Origin: CAZVIK01 sp964627045
GTDB lineage: Bacteria; Acidobacteriota; Terriglobia; Bryobacterales; Bryobacteraceae
Direction of reading: 5' to 3'
Assembly (NCBI GenBank): GCA_964627045.1
Contig: CAZVIK010000012.1
Coordinates: forward strand, 1 to 37,985
DNA length: 37,985 bases
Made by a program: the position numbers and the translations under genes
Notes under the pieces: generated by a model
The model's database searches: none
Told to the model about the DNA's origin: nothing
Seen by the model: only the letters and a program-made list of their open reading frames with translations
Part shown: one piece after another, positions 1-7,093 of the stretch
How the letters are laid out: each line of letters opens with the position of its first letter
How positions within the stretch are numbered: the first letter of the stretch is position 1

Positions 1-718
1 CCATTTGTAACGGCGGGTTATTGCAAACCCCGGGACCTCCCTTTTTTGGCCTGGTTCCCATGGTTAACACCATAACCAAGCCGATCGATTCAATGTTCAT
101 CTGGAGCATCTGGCCGTTGTTGCCGGTGTCCATGGCCGAGATACCGTCCATCATGATGTTGTTCTGGCTGGCGCCGCCCAACCGGGTGCCACCCGCCGAG
201 GTCGTGTCCGAGCCGTTCACGCCCGGCGTCAGCGCCACCACGCTGGTGAAGTTGCCACGGTTGACCGGCAGGCTTTCAATCTGCTGGGTCGAGATGGCAA
301 ACGAGCGTTCGCCGCTCATCGTCTGCACCAGCGCGGCTTCCGCCGTCACCGTCACGGTCTCCACTGTGCCGCCAACCTCCAGCGTCAACGGCGGCACACC
401 GACGCGGTCGCCACCGCTCACCTGGACCCCCGTGCGCCGCAGCGTCTTGAACGACGAAGCCGTCACTTCAATCGTGTAGGTGTCCGGGGTCACGTTCGGG
501 AACGTGTAGTCGCCGGTATCGTTGGTGATCACCGCGGCGCTTCTGGTACCGCGCGATTCGCTGACCAGCACCACCTGCGCCCCGGGAACCACCGCTCCCG
601 ACGAGTCAACGACCCGTCCTGCCACGTTTCCGGTCGTGATCTGCGCCGTCGCCGCGAATGGCAGCAACAGCAACGCCACGACGAGACCCGCGACGATACT
701 GCTAATGCTACGTCTCAT
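1..718 (-). CDS. TonB-dependent receptor, Oar-like, N-terminal part (partial)
   Basis: The gene starts at ATG 718 and runs off the left edge, leaving about 239 codons. A signal peptide (MRRSISSIVAGLVVALLLLP, then FAATAQ) is followed by a carboxypeptidase-regulatory-like beta-sandwich (about residues 26-110, containing GRVVDSSGAVVPGAQV and GDYTFPNVTPDTYTIEV) and the beginning of a plug domain (LPVNRGNFTSVVALTPGV; NIMMDGISAMDTGNNGQ). Proteins of this type are about 1,000-1,200 residues long, sit in the outer membrane and are thought to import large or poorly soluble substrates; they are greatly expanded in Solibacter-type genomes. The substrate cannot be told. An AAAGGAG ribosome binding site lies at 724-730. 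The last ~25 codons near the window edge do not fit the family (see findings) and look like sequence errors rather than real divergence. Family call is secure. Confidence 0.9.
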   Translation of the reverse strand, partial: MRRSISSIVAGLVVALLLLPFAATAQITTGNVAGRVVDSSGAVVPGAQVVLVSESRGTRSAAVITNDTGDYTFPNVTPDTYTIEVTASSFKTLRRTGVQVSGGDRVGVPPLTLEVGGTVETVTVTAEAALVQTMSGERSFAISTQQIESLPVNRGNFTSVVALTPGVNGSDTTSAGGTRLGGASQNNIMMDGISAMDTGNNGQMLQMNIESIGLVMVLTMGTRPKKGGPGVCNNPPLQM

Positions 719-969
719 CCTCTCTCCTTTCGTTCCTTCTCTCGGCCCGCCGTCGGGAAACGGCGGGGCCGCTAACCTCCGCGCGCGGCCGCCGGGGGAG
801 AGCGCCATGCGTTCAACCCGCTGGGGCCGCCAGGCGTGATAGCTCGCCCGACTTACTAATTTGTAATGTCGCGCACCCCTGAACTAAAGCGCGTTCATCT
901 GCATGAGTATACATCGCGGCGCGCCGTCGCATCAAGCAAAAACGGTCCCAGTGAAGCGTGTTTAATTAC

Positions 970-999
970 TATTTAGCTGTATTAGATTATAGCTAAATA
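970..999. promoter_or_regulatory. AT-rich inverted repeat, candidate operator
   Basis: Perfect 9-bp arms TATTTAGCT (970-978) and AGCTAAATA (991-999) are separated by 12 bases. A minus-strand TATAAT (986-991) lies inside the loop and right arm, so a protein bound here would cover a candidate -10 box for the TonB receptor gene 270 bases downstream. No good -35 box is visible at the right distance. The role is inferred from position and symmetry only. Confidence 0.4.
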
Positions 1000-1091
1000 A
1001 CAAATTAAAGCCCGCTAGTGAATCATGGTTAATTAATCGAATTCAATGGCGTGCGGTGAATTGTGTTTAACAAAGGCGCCTGTGGCTAGGG

Positions 1092-1121
1092 GCGCGGGGC
1101 CTCGTCCCGGCCCCGGCGCGC
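1092..1121 (-). terminator. GC-rich hairpin after the beta-propeller gene
   Basis: GCGCGGGGCC (1092-1101) pairs with GGCCCCGGCGC (1109-1119) with one bulged G, around a 7-base loop. It lies about 60 bases past the stop of the minus-strand gene. There is no run of T directly after it, so it is terminator-like rather than a clear intrinsic terminator. Confidence 0.35.
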
Positions 1122-1183
1122 AGGCATGCCGTTCGCGGCCCCGCAACCGACCGCGGCGCGCCCCAACTCCGGGGCTCAGGCTG

Positions 1184-2698
1184 TTAGTTCTTGACGAGGG
1201 ACGGCGCCGGCATCGCCGGGCTGTCTGAGGTGATCGCCCGGCCAAGCTGGGCGGCGCTCACCGGCACCGGCTCGACGATCAGCTCCGGCACGTTGTAGGT
1301 CATTGTGTAGGATTCGTAGAAGGAAGGGTCTCCCTGCGGCAGGACGAACGGCTTGTGCGCCCGCCCGTCGCGGTCGAAATAGCTGAAGTAGACACGGGCC
1401 AGCACGCCGCCCTCGCGCTTGCTGGCGAAGGCGATCCACCTTCCGTTGCTCGACCAGCAGTGCCACGAGTCGCCCCACCGGCTGTTGACCGCGGTCAATG
1501 GCGCCGGCTTCCCCGTCTTCAGGTCGATGACGTGCAGGTCTGTCGTCGGTTGATAGATCGGAAAGCTGCCGCGCTTCGCCAAAGAGAATAGCAACCAGCG
1601 GCCGTCGGGCGATTCCTTGGGCTGGGCCGCGCTCATGCCCGACTGGGAGGCCGGCAATACGGTCTCCCGCTGGCCCCAGATCCCCTTGTCGGCGTCGTAG
1701 GAGATCCGCATCAGGTCGTACTTCATTTCCTGTAACTGCGTCCACGGCAACTGCGGTCCACTGACAAAATACAGGGTCCGGCCATCGGCGGACCAGGAGG
1801 GCCAATTCTCTCGCCGCTCCGGATCGGCGATGTCGTGTGCCGTCAGGACGCGGTTGGCATCGGTGTCGTAGACGGCCAGGTCGGAATCCTCCTCCCAGGC
1901 GTCGCGGTGTTCGCCGATGGTGTGCTCCAGCGGCATGATCGTGTTCACCGAGTAGGCGATGTGCCGCCCGTCGGGATGCCAGGCGTGGTAGGCCGCGGGC
2001 GATTTGCTGAAGCCCGATGCGGCGGTGTCGATGGTCTGTGCGACCCCGTCCTTGATCACCACCATGGGCCTGCCTGCCGTGGCGCTGCGAATCTGGAAGC
2101 TCATGCGGTCCGGCCGGTTCCGGTTGAAGCTATGGCAGTTCACGCACCCGTCCCGATTGACGCTGAAGTTGTGGTTCTCAATCACCGGGCGCTCGGCGAA
2201 TCCTTCAACGTCCCGTTGGTAGATCCCCATGTTCTGGTAGTAGTGATCCAGGGGAGGAATGAGCCGGTAGACCAGGTACCGGTCCAGGTCGTCGGCAGCC
2301 ACCTCGATCCGCACCTCCTCGAACCGACGCCAGCCGCTGCCGTCGTCCTGCACCGCGATCTCCACTCGGATCGCGGCGCCGCGATTCTGCGCCATCAGTT
2401 GCTTCCACGCGCCCGCCCGCCATCGGATCTTGCCGTCGCGGCTGGCGGCTTCCAGCACGCCGCCCTTCTCCCCGGCGATTCGTGCCACAAACCGCGCGCC
2501 CGGCTCCTTGATCTGGAAGTTCAACGGCGCAATGTTGGGTGCGACCACCGTGCCGGCATAATCCGGGTAGAGAACCGGACGGCGCGAAACCGGCGAGGCG
2601 CGCTCCGGCCAGCGCATCTGGCACGCGCACAACGCCAGCAGCATCGGCGGGATCAACATTGCGGCGAAGCGTGGTTGTTTCATGTGCGGAAACCTCAT
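1184..2698 (-). CDS. Beta-propeller (PD40/TolB-like) lipoprotein with one CXXCH haem motif
   Basis: This is a 504-residue exported protein. The N-terminus is hydrophobic and ends in LLALCAC, which fits a lipobox loosely, so it is probably lipid-anchored. A beta-sandwich-like region (residues 45-140) precedes VNRDGCVNCHSFNRNRPD, where C185, C188 and H189 make a c-type haem site. The remainder has repeated propeller blades, for example AWHPDGRHIAYSVN, SWSADGRTLYFVSG and ESPDGRWLLFSLA. Similar proteins with a CINCHSF-type motif inside a propeller are known to me mainly from Bacteroidota, where no function is established. The first ATG overlaps the stop of the upstream gene (ATGA), favouring translational coupling; M6 is a possible alternative start. 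Electron transfer or sensing is a guess; the domain composition is clear. Confidence 0.75.
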   Translation of the reverse strand: MRFPHMKQPRFAAMLIPPMLLALCACQMRWPERASPVSRRPVLYPDYAGTVVAPNIAPLNFQIKEPGARFVARIAGEKGGVLEAASRDGKIRWRAGAWKQLMAQNRGAAIRVEIAVQDDGSGWRRFEEVRIEVAADDLDRYLVYRLIPPLDHYYQNMGIYQRDVEGFAERPVIENHNFSVNRDGCVNCHSFNRNRPDRMSFQIRSATAGRPMVVIKDGVAQTIDTAASGFSKSPAAYHAWHPDGRHIAYSVNTIMPLEHTIGEHRDAWEEDSDLAVYDTDANRVLTAHDIADPERRENWPSWSADGRTLYFVSGPQLPWTQLQEMKYDLMRISYDADKGIWGQRETVLPASQSGMSAAQPKESPDGRWLLFSLAKRGSFPIYQPTTDLHVIDLKTGKPAPLTAVNSRWGDSWHCWSSNGRWIAFASKREGGVLARVYFSYFDRDGRAHKPFVLPQGDPSFYESYTMTYNVPELIVEPVPVSAAQLGRAITSDSPAMPAPSLVKN

Positions 2699-4722
2699 GG
2701 CGATTTCGCGGCGCCAGGCGACAGGCTTTCACCGGTCTCAAAGGGCGGCCCGGCCGCCGTGCGGCCGAAGACATAGAAGAACCAGTACGTGTCCCCGAAC
2801 CGGGGCTTCAACGCCTTCCAAGCGTCCTCCGCCGGGCCGTTCTGGACACGCGTCCAGATGTAGACGAAGTTCTGGAACCGGGTTGCTGTCTCGCTGTGGA
2901 TCGCCGATTCGTCGATGCCCGGCGGCAGCGTCCCGTTCACATTGCGGAACCCAAGCAGCATCTCCTCGATGTGCGCCGGCATCTCGCGGTAGAAGTCCTT
3001 AAGATGGGGCGCCACGGCGGCCAACCCATTCATATCCGAGGTGAGCATGTAGTGCGCCAGCAGATATTCGAAGGCGGTCCGGTTCGCCGGATTGGCGTCG
3101 AGCGATTGCAGCAGAATCTGTTCGGTGGGAAAGTCCCCCACGTAGTCCTTGGTGAGCATCAGCGGCCGGAGGCGCGCCACCAGCGGGTCTGCACGCAGCG
3201 TGGGATCGCGGTCCAACGCCCGGAGGCGCTCACGGGCACGCCCCCCTTGGAACGGCACCCTTTCCAGGGCGCGATAGAACGTCCTGGCCGCATCAGGGCT
3301 GCCGTTCATCACGTTGACCAACGCCAGCCGCTCCAGTACGCGCGGGGTCTCCCCTTCCATGGCCAGCGCCTCGTGCGCCCAACGCTGCGACTCGTTCACG
3401 CGCCCCAACTCCAGGTACAGATCGCTGCGCCACTTCGCGACCGTTGGGAAGGTGTCCAGAGCCACGTCTCGAAGCAGCAGCGCGTCCGAAGATGCCTGTT
3501 GCGGATAGTGAAACAACTCGCCGGTGAGCCGCCCGGTGCGCGCCAGCGCGTACCCGGTCAGGAATCTCGACGTATCGCTGACGTCCGCCGAGCGGGCGAG
3601 CGCGGCCAGCGCTTCCTCCGGCCCGGCGGCATTCAGGAGGTAGTCGGCGTAGATCCACCCCGTCGTCTCCAGGCGAAGCAGGGCCAGTCGCGAAGCGAGC
3701 AGCGCCAGCGCCGCATATCCTGCGATGCGAGCCGCCAGGCGGAGCCGCGGCGCCAACCGGCCGCCGATGCGGAACCTGCCGGACGCCCAGGCGACCGCCG
3801 CTCCCACGGGAGCGAACAGGTACAACACGGCGAAAAGGCCGTTTGTAACGGTGTCGAACTCCGGCATCACCAGTCCGCTGCTGTAGCGCAATCCGCGCAT
3901 GTACAACTCGGACAGGTCCGGCTCGTAGAACACGCGGCTCACGCCGCAGGGAACCGCCGCGCCGGCGGCAATCCAGACCAAACCAAGTAGCGCGCGTTTC
4001 CGTACGACCAGTTCATAGAGCGCGCCCATCGCGCAGAAGTACAAGGAGCCCGACGCCAGGAGGTAACACAGGGGAAAAGCCACCATCGGGGAGGCCGCGG
4101 CCACCACGCGTTGCGGCCAGACCCCCCTGAGCCCCTCGACGAGCGTCATGTACAGCCAGGCGGCCGCGAGCCCCACGAGCATCGGAAGAACATAGGAGAT
4201 CGCTGCGTCGCGGCGGGTCAGAATCAGAATCGCGAGGGGAAACACCGCCGCCGGCCAATCCCATCGCCCCGGCCCGAACTTCCGGAGGATGCCGCGCGCG
4301 GTCGCCCAAGCCGCCAGCGCCAGCAGCGTGAACGCCAGCACCCCGGCCCAGTGTCTCCAGTAGGTCTGGCTGAACAGATTGGCCGCGTACTCGGCCGGCC
4401 CGCCCGCCATCCGGGAGTACCGGCCCCAAAAGGACCGGCCGGTCAGAAACGGCGCCGGGAAGCGGTGCGCCAGGAACTCGACATTCATCAAGGGCCACAG
4501 CGCCACATAGAGCAACGCCGCAGCCAGCGGAATTCGTGCCCCGACGGGCAGCCGCGCCATAACCCGGCGGATGGCGTTCAGGCCCAACGAAGGTCCGCCG
4601 GCTCGGGGCGGCGATCCAGCGCCATCGGACCGGCTGCTGTCAGTTACACCGGTCCTCCGCTGCGGCGCGCGCACCCTGCCCGCGCGCGGTTCTTTGACGG
4701 ATGCATTCCGCTGACGGCCCAA
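2695..4722 (-). CDS. Polytopic membrane protein with C-terminal TPR-like region (DUF6057-like)
   Basis: The reading frame gives 675 residues. From residue 55 on there is a run of about nine to ten hydrophobic helices (PLAAALLYVALWPLMNV; VLAFTLLALAAWATA; YVLPMLVGLAAAWLYMTL and others) up to about residue 360. A soluble C-terminal half follows, rich in helix-turn-helix repeats (LYLELGRVNESQRWAHEALA) and ending in FGDTYWFFYVFGRTAAGP. It resembles the membrane/TPR proteins (DUF6057 type, from memory) that sit next to CXXCH propeller proteins in Bacteroidota, and here it is directly coupled to such a gene. The start is uncertain: TTG at 4722 has an AAAGGG 8 bases upstream, while the first ATG is at 4560. 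The first 54 residues are Arg/Gly/Pro-rich and may not be translated. Confidence 0.65.
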   Translation of the reverse strand: MGRQRNASVKEPRAGRVRAPQRRTGVTDSSRSDGAGSPPRAGGPSLGLNAIRRVMARLPVGARIPLAAALLYVALWPLMNVEFLAHRFPAPFLTGRSFWGRYSRMAGGPAEYAANLFSQTYWRHWAGVLAFTLLALAAWATARGILRKFGPGRWDWPAAVFPLAILILTRRDAAISYVLPMLVGLAAAWLYMTLVEGLRGVWPQRVVAAASPMVAFPLCYLLASGSLYFCAMGALYELVVRKRALLGLVWIAAGAAVPCGVSRVFYEPDLSELYMRGLRYSSGLVMPEFDTVTNGLFAVLYLFAPVGAAVAWASGRFRIGGRLAPRLRLAARIAGYAALALLASRLALLRLETTGWIYADYLLNAAGPEEALAALARSADVSDTSRFLTGYALARTGRLTGELFHYPQQASSDALLLRDVALDTFPTVAKWRSDLYLELGRVNESQRWAHEALAMEGETPRVLERLALVNVMNGSPDAARTFYRALERVPFQGGRARERLRALDRDPTLRADPLVARLRPLMLTKDYVGDFPTEQILLQSLDANPANRTAFEYLLAHYMLTSDMNGLAAVAPHLKDFYREMPAHIEEMLLGFRNVNGTLPPGIDESAIHSETATRFQNFVYIWTRVQNGPAEDAWKALKPRFGDTYWFFYVFGRTAAGPPFETGESLSPGAAKSP

Positions 4723-4768
4723 CCCGAAGACCCTTTACTGCGGCGAATTTCGCGGAGACTACGAGGTT

Positions 4769-4797
4769 ATGTGATCACGGATCGACCGCGTAGTCAA
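4769..4797 (-). promoter_or_regulatory. Candidate promoter for the membrane/propeller gene pair
   Basis: Reading the minus strand, TTGACT (4797-4792) is a good -35 box, and 17 bases further TCACAT (4774-4769) is a weak -10. A perfect 8-bp palindrome GTGATCAC (4771-4778) overlaps the -10 and could be a regulator site. The distance to the TTG start at 4722 would give a leader of about 40 bases. Confidence 0.3.
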
Positions 4798-4871
4798 GCA
4801 AATTATGCGCACTTCATCGAGTGGGACGCTCAGCGGCGCGTGGGGAGGGCGCAGTAATTCGCCGGGGGAGT

Positions 4872-4887
4872 CGCCGGATAACCGGCG
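4872..4887 (-). terminator. Short hairpin downstream of the small secreted protein
   Basis: CGCCGG (4872-4877) and CCGGCG (4882-4887) form a perfect 6-bp stem with an ATAA loop, 18 bases past the minus-strand stop. There is no T-run after it, so its role as a terminator is uncertain. Confidence 0.35.
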
Positions 4888-4905
4888 GGCGCGCCGGCTA
4901 GGGCC

Positions 4906-5277
4906 TCACTTGGCGGGCGCGGCCGTGAACTCCCCCGCGACCCCGAACTCCTCCACCGTGACGCTGCCGTTGATCTTCGACTCCGCTCCGAGCGTTCCGG
5001 AGTATTGCAGGGTCAGCGGCGAACCGTTGTAATCGATCTTGTAGGACCAGGTCACCTTGTTTGCCTCGACCTTGCCGGCCAGTTTCGCCGTCCCGGTCTC
5101 CGCGCGGCAGGCGCCGCTCAGTTCGTTGCCGCTTTGCGTCAGATCGCAGGTAGCGTCACTCTCGTTGCCCGCGATGCTCAGATGGAGCTGCCACTTTCCG
5201 GTCAGGGAAGTCTGCTCGGCGGCGGGTGCCAGCACCACGGCCGTCATCAGGATCACGACGAGGAACACGGATCTCAC
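4906..5277 (-). CDS. Small secreted protein, function unknown
   Basis: The start is taken as GTG 5277 because GGAGG (5285-5289) lies exactly 7 bases upstream and a signal peptide begins there (VRSVFLVVILMTAVVLAPAA, then AEQ); a longer frame to 5388 has no such support. The mature part is about 100 residues, an all-beta pattern: LTGKWQLHLSIAGNES, then DLTQSGNELSGACRAETG, KLAGKVEANKVTWSYKID and SKINGSVTVEEFGVAGEFTA. This alternation of TGKW / SGNxLSG / GKV..NKVTW / INGSV resembles small periplasmic beta-barrel or lipocalin-like proteins common in Acidobacteriota. Two cysteines in the mature part could form a disulphide. No enzyme motif is seen and no function is assigned. It is transcribed away from the DUF3303 gene. 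Confidence 0.7.
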   Translation of the reverse strand: MRSVFLVVILMTAVVLAPAAEQTSLTGKWQLHLSIAGNESDATCDLTQSGNELSGACRAETGTAKLAGKVEANKVTWSYKIDYNGSPLTLQYSGTLGAESKINGSVTVEEFGVAGEFTAAPAK

Positions 5278-5284
5278 AGGGTTG

Positions 5285-5289
5285 CCTCC
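5285..5289 (-). promoter_or_regulatory. Ribosome binding site that sets the GTG 5277 start
   Basis: GGAGG on the minus strand, 7 bases before GTG 5277. It is the reason for preferring the short form of the secreted protein over the reading frame that extends to 5388. Confidence 0.75.
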
Positions 5290-5390
5290 ATTGGAAATGC
5301 GGCGCCCGGGCGCCATGGGATCAGTGTAAATGGTTCCGTCCTTCCCCATGAGCCGGAGACGCCGGAAGTGGTACTCTCGAAGCATCATTT

Positions 5391-5406
5391 CCGGCTGGGT
5401 AGCCGG
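5391..5406. repeat. Perfect 6-bp hairpin between divergent genes
   Basis: CCGGCT (5391-5396) and AGCCGG (5401-5406) enclose GGGT. It lies 37 bases before the DUF3303 start in the shared divergent upstream region. It could be a regulatory site or a leader hairpin; nothing decides between these. Confidence 0.3.
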
Positions 5407-5443
5407 CTTACTGGGGCTTTAAATTAAGAGAGGAGGCGACCCA

Positions 5444-5707
5444 ATGACATTCATCGTCGCCTGGAGTTTCAAGCCGGAACAACGCAATGCCGTACAGGCC
5501 CGCTTCAAGCAGACCGGCGGTCGGCCCCCGGCCGGGATCAAGATGCTGGGCCGCTGGCACGGCGTGGGCACCAACAAGGGTGTTGCCGTGGCCGAGGCCA
5601 AGGATTCGTTGGCGATGGCGAAGTGGGCCCAAGAATGGTCCGACCTGATGTCGTTCGACATCTACCCGGTCATGACCGACGAGGAAACCGCCAAGTCCCT
5701 CGCCTGA
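5444..5707 (+). CDS. DUF3303 family protein
   Basis: This is an 87-residue cytoplasmic protein with the typical layout of DUF3303 proteins: MTFIVAWSFKPEQRN at the start, then RFKQTGGRPPAGIKMLGRWH, followed by a dimeric alpha-beta barrel-like second half (GVAVAEAKDSLAMAKWAQEW, then SDLMSFDIYPVMTDEE). The length matches the family. No function is established for it; the ferredoxin-like fold often occurs as dimers. GAGGAGG (5430-5436) lies 7 bases before the ATG. No signal peptide or membrane span is seen. Confidence 0.85.
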   Translation: MTFIVAWSFKPEQRNAVQARFKQTGGRPPAGIKMLGRWHGVGTNKGVAVAEAKDSLAMAKWAQEWSDLMSFDIYPVMTDEETAKSLA

Positions 5708-5820
5708 TACCGTTCGCGTGAAGCAATGGCAACCGGCGCGCCTGGCCCCGCCGAACAACGCCGGGGCGGGTGGCGGGAGGTGTGTATAATTCGGGATGGT
5801 CCGTGTGCCGGGCCACCGTC

Positions 5821-5827
5821 AGGAGGG
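5821..5827 (+). promoter_or_regulatory. Ribosome binding site that sets the amidohydrolase start
   Basis: AGGAGGG, 6 bases before ATG 5834. It supports the start at the signal peptide rather than upstream starts in the same frame as far as 5726. Confidence 0.8.
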
Positions 5828-5833
5828 ATTCCC

Positions 5834-6829
5834 ATGCGAGTGTCACGCCTTTCGGCGGCTGTCTTCGCCGCCGCTTCCATCCTTGCCGCGCAAAACGCGA
5901 CGCCCACGCGGCCGCCGATCATCGACATCCACCATCACGCCATGTCCGGAATGGCAGGGCAGCCGGCCTGCGCCAACACGCCGGCGTTCCTGGCATCCGA
6001 TCCCGCCACCAAGGAAGCCTCCTTCGGCTGGCAGACGGTCGCCTGCTCCAACCCGCTGCTCCCGGCCAAGACGCCGCAGTCCTACATGCCGGAACTGGTC
6101 GCAGAAATGGAAAGGCTGAACGTCAAGGCGCTGATTATGGGCGACGAAAAATCGGTGAACCAGTGGGCGGCGGCCGCGCCGGGCCGTGTCATCAAGGGCA
6201 CGGCGTTCGACGGATCGGCGCTGAGCGGGCCGAAAAAGGAGGCCGAACTCAAGCGCCTGCGCGAGGCCTACACCAAGGGCGGATTCACGGTGATGGGCGA
6301 GGTGGCGCCGCAATACCAGGGAATGTCGCCGAGCGATCCGGTCTTCGACGAGTACTTCGCCCTGGCCGAGGAACTGGACATCCCCGTGGGCATCCACATG
6401 GGGACCGGCGGATCCGGGCGCGCCAATATCGGCATGCCCAGATTCCGCGGCTCGATGGGCGACCCGCTGCTGCTCGAAGACATGCTGGCCAAGCACCCGA
6501 AGCTGCGCGTCTGGGTGATGCACGCCGGCTATCCGATGATGGACAACATGTTGACGCTGCTTCAGGCCAGTTCGCACGTTTACGTGGACGTGTCCGGGCT
6601 AATCTGGAGCTACCCCATCAAGGAAGTCAACCGCTACATCCAGCGGCTGGTGGAAGCGGGTTTCCAGGACCGCGTCATGTTCGGCACAGACCAGATGATG
6701 TGGCACAACCTGATGGCGCAGTCGATCAACATCATCGAGACGGCCGTCTACCTGACCCCGGAACAGAAGCGCGATATCCTCTACAACAACGCGGCGCGGT
6801 TCCTGCGGCTGGACAAGGAAGCCAAGTAG
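5834..6829 (+). CDS. Exported amidohydrolase (amidohydrolase 2 family)
   Basis: This is a 331-residue TIM-barrel metal hydrolase with an N-terminal signal peptide (MRVSRLSAAVFAAASILAAQ), so it works outside the cytoplasm. Metal-binding features of the PF04909-type family are visible: IIDIHHHAMSG near the N-terminus (H33 and H35 of the HxH motif), GIHMGTGG in mid-protein, WVMHAGYPMMDNM, and the late aspartate in MFGTDQMMW. Family members include decarboxylases and hydrolases of aromatic acids and lactones; the substrate here cannot be told. The gene lies alone between the DUF3303 gene and a GC-rich hairpin, with a strong ribosome binding site. Its preference for a secreted location is somewhat unusual for the family but frequent in Solibacter-like genomes. 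Confidence 0.85.
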   Translation: MRVSRLSAAVFAAASILAAQNATPTRPPIIDIHHHAMSGMAGQPACANTPAFLASDPATKEASFGWQTVACSNPLLPAKTPQSYMPELVAEMERLNVKALIMGDEKSVNQWAAAAPGRVIKGTAFDGSALSGPKKEAELKRLREAYTKGGFTVMGEVAPQYQGMSPSDPVFDEYFALAEELDIPVGIHMGTGGSGRANIGMPRFRGSMGDPLLLEDMLAKHPKLRVWVMHAGYPMMDNMLTLLQASSHVYVDVSGLIWSYPIKEVNRYIQRLVEAGFQDRVMFGTDQMMWHNLMAQSINIIETAVYLTPEQKRDILYNNAARFLRLDKEAK

Positions 6830-6845
6830 GGGCCCACGCCGGGGC

Positions 6846-6860
6846 GCCCGGCCGCCGGGC
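6846..6860 (+). terminator. Hairpin after the amidohydrolase gene
   Basis: GCCCGG (6846-6851) and CCGGGC (6855-6860) form a perfect stem around a CCG loop, 17 bases after the stop. The sequence behind it (ACTGAATACATTTG) is AT-rich but not a T-run, so termination is plausible but not certain. Confidence 0.45.
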
Positions 6861-6863
6861 ACT

Positions 6864-6923
6864 GAATACATTTGAATAAAGTCGTATTTTGTCCGGATAA
6901 AATATTTAACATCTGGATAAAAC
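6864..6923. promoter_or_regulatory. Helically phased operator-like repeats upstream of the PEP-CTERM gene
   Basis: An AT-rich block in otherwise GC-rich DNA. A near-perfect 20-bp palindrome spans 6885-6904 (TATTTTGTCCGGATAAAATA; 18 of 20 positions match their complement). Its right half GGATAAA (6895-6901) recurs as GGATAAA at 6915-6921 and, with changes, as GAATAAA at 6874-6880 and GAATACA at 6864-6870. The spacings between repeat starts are 10, 21 and 20 bases, that is whole helical turns, so all copies face the same side of the helix. This is what a cooperative regulator's operator looks like. The regulated gene is presumably the PEP-CTERM gene that starts 170 bases downstream. Confidence 0.5.
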
Positions 6924-7080
6924 AGGCATCAACGGACGCCCAGATCGGGACACCCGGGTCCGCGCCGCGCAACACTAGCATGTCTCGGGTCTTCCGAGTA
7001 GAATAGTCCAGTACTGCCTCATCGACGAACGGGGTTCGCCCGACGGCGGTGAGCAGTCGCGTTTTTTTTCAGGTTCGTGT

Positions 7081-7086
7081 GGAGAG
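7081..7086 (+). promoter_or_regulatory. Ribosome binding site that sets the PEP-CTERM start
   Basis: GGAGAG, 7 bases before ATG 7094. It favours ATG 7094 over the upstream in-frame GTG at 7049. Confidence 0.65.
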
Positions 7087-7093
7087 TGTTGTG

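Larger units (their letters stand above)
719..1183. other. Gene-free region between two minus-strand genes
   Basis: No credible gene is seen in these 465 bases. The part next to the TonB receptor (719-850) is GC-rich and would be its leader. The middle (about 953-1075) is strikingly AT-rich for this genome, holds a 9-bp inverted repeat and a TATAAT on the minus strand at 986-991, and is the likely promoter/operator zone for the receptor. The right end (1092-1121) holds a strong GC hairpin that may end the transcript of the upstream minus-strand unit. Confidence 0.6.

Noticed and set aside
1..60. Real frameshift or pseudogene in the TonB receptor
   Set aside because: The differences cluster only at the very edge and are of homopolymer type, which fits an end-of-contig artefact better than gene decay.
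1835..2776. Long open frame on the plus strand opposite the propeller gene
   Set aside because: It is a GC-driven shadow: low-complexity Val/Arg/His-rich composition, no ribosome binding site, and the opposite strand encodes a clear domain protein.
2539..3990. 483-codon open frame on the plus strand
   Set aside because: It lies antisense to the membrane/TPR gene, with Arg/Gln/Pro-rich composition and no domain or signal; the opposite frame has membrane helices and repeats.
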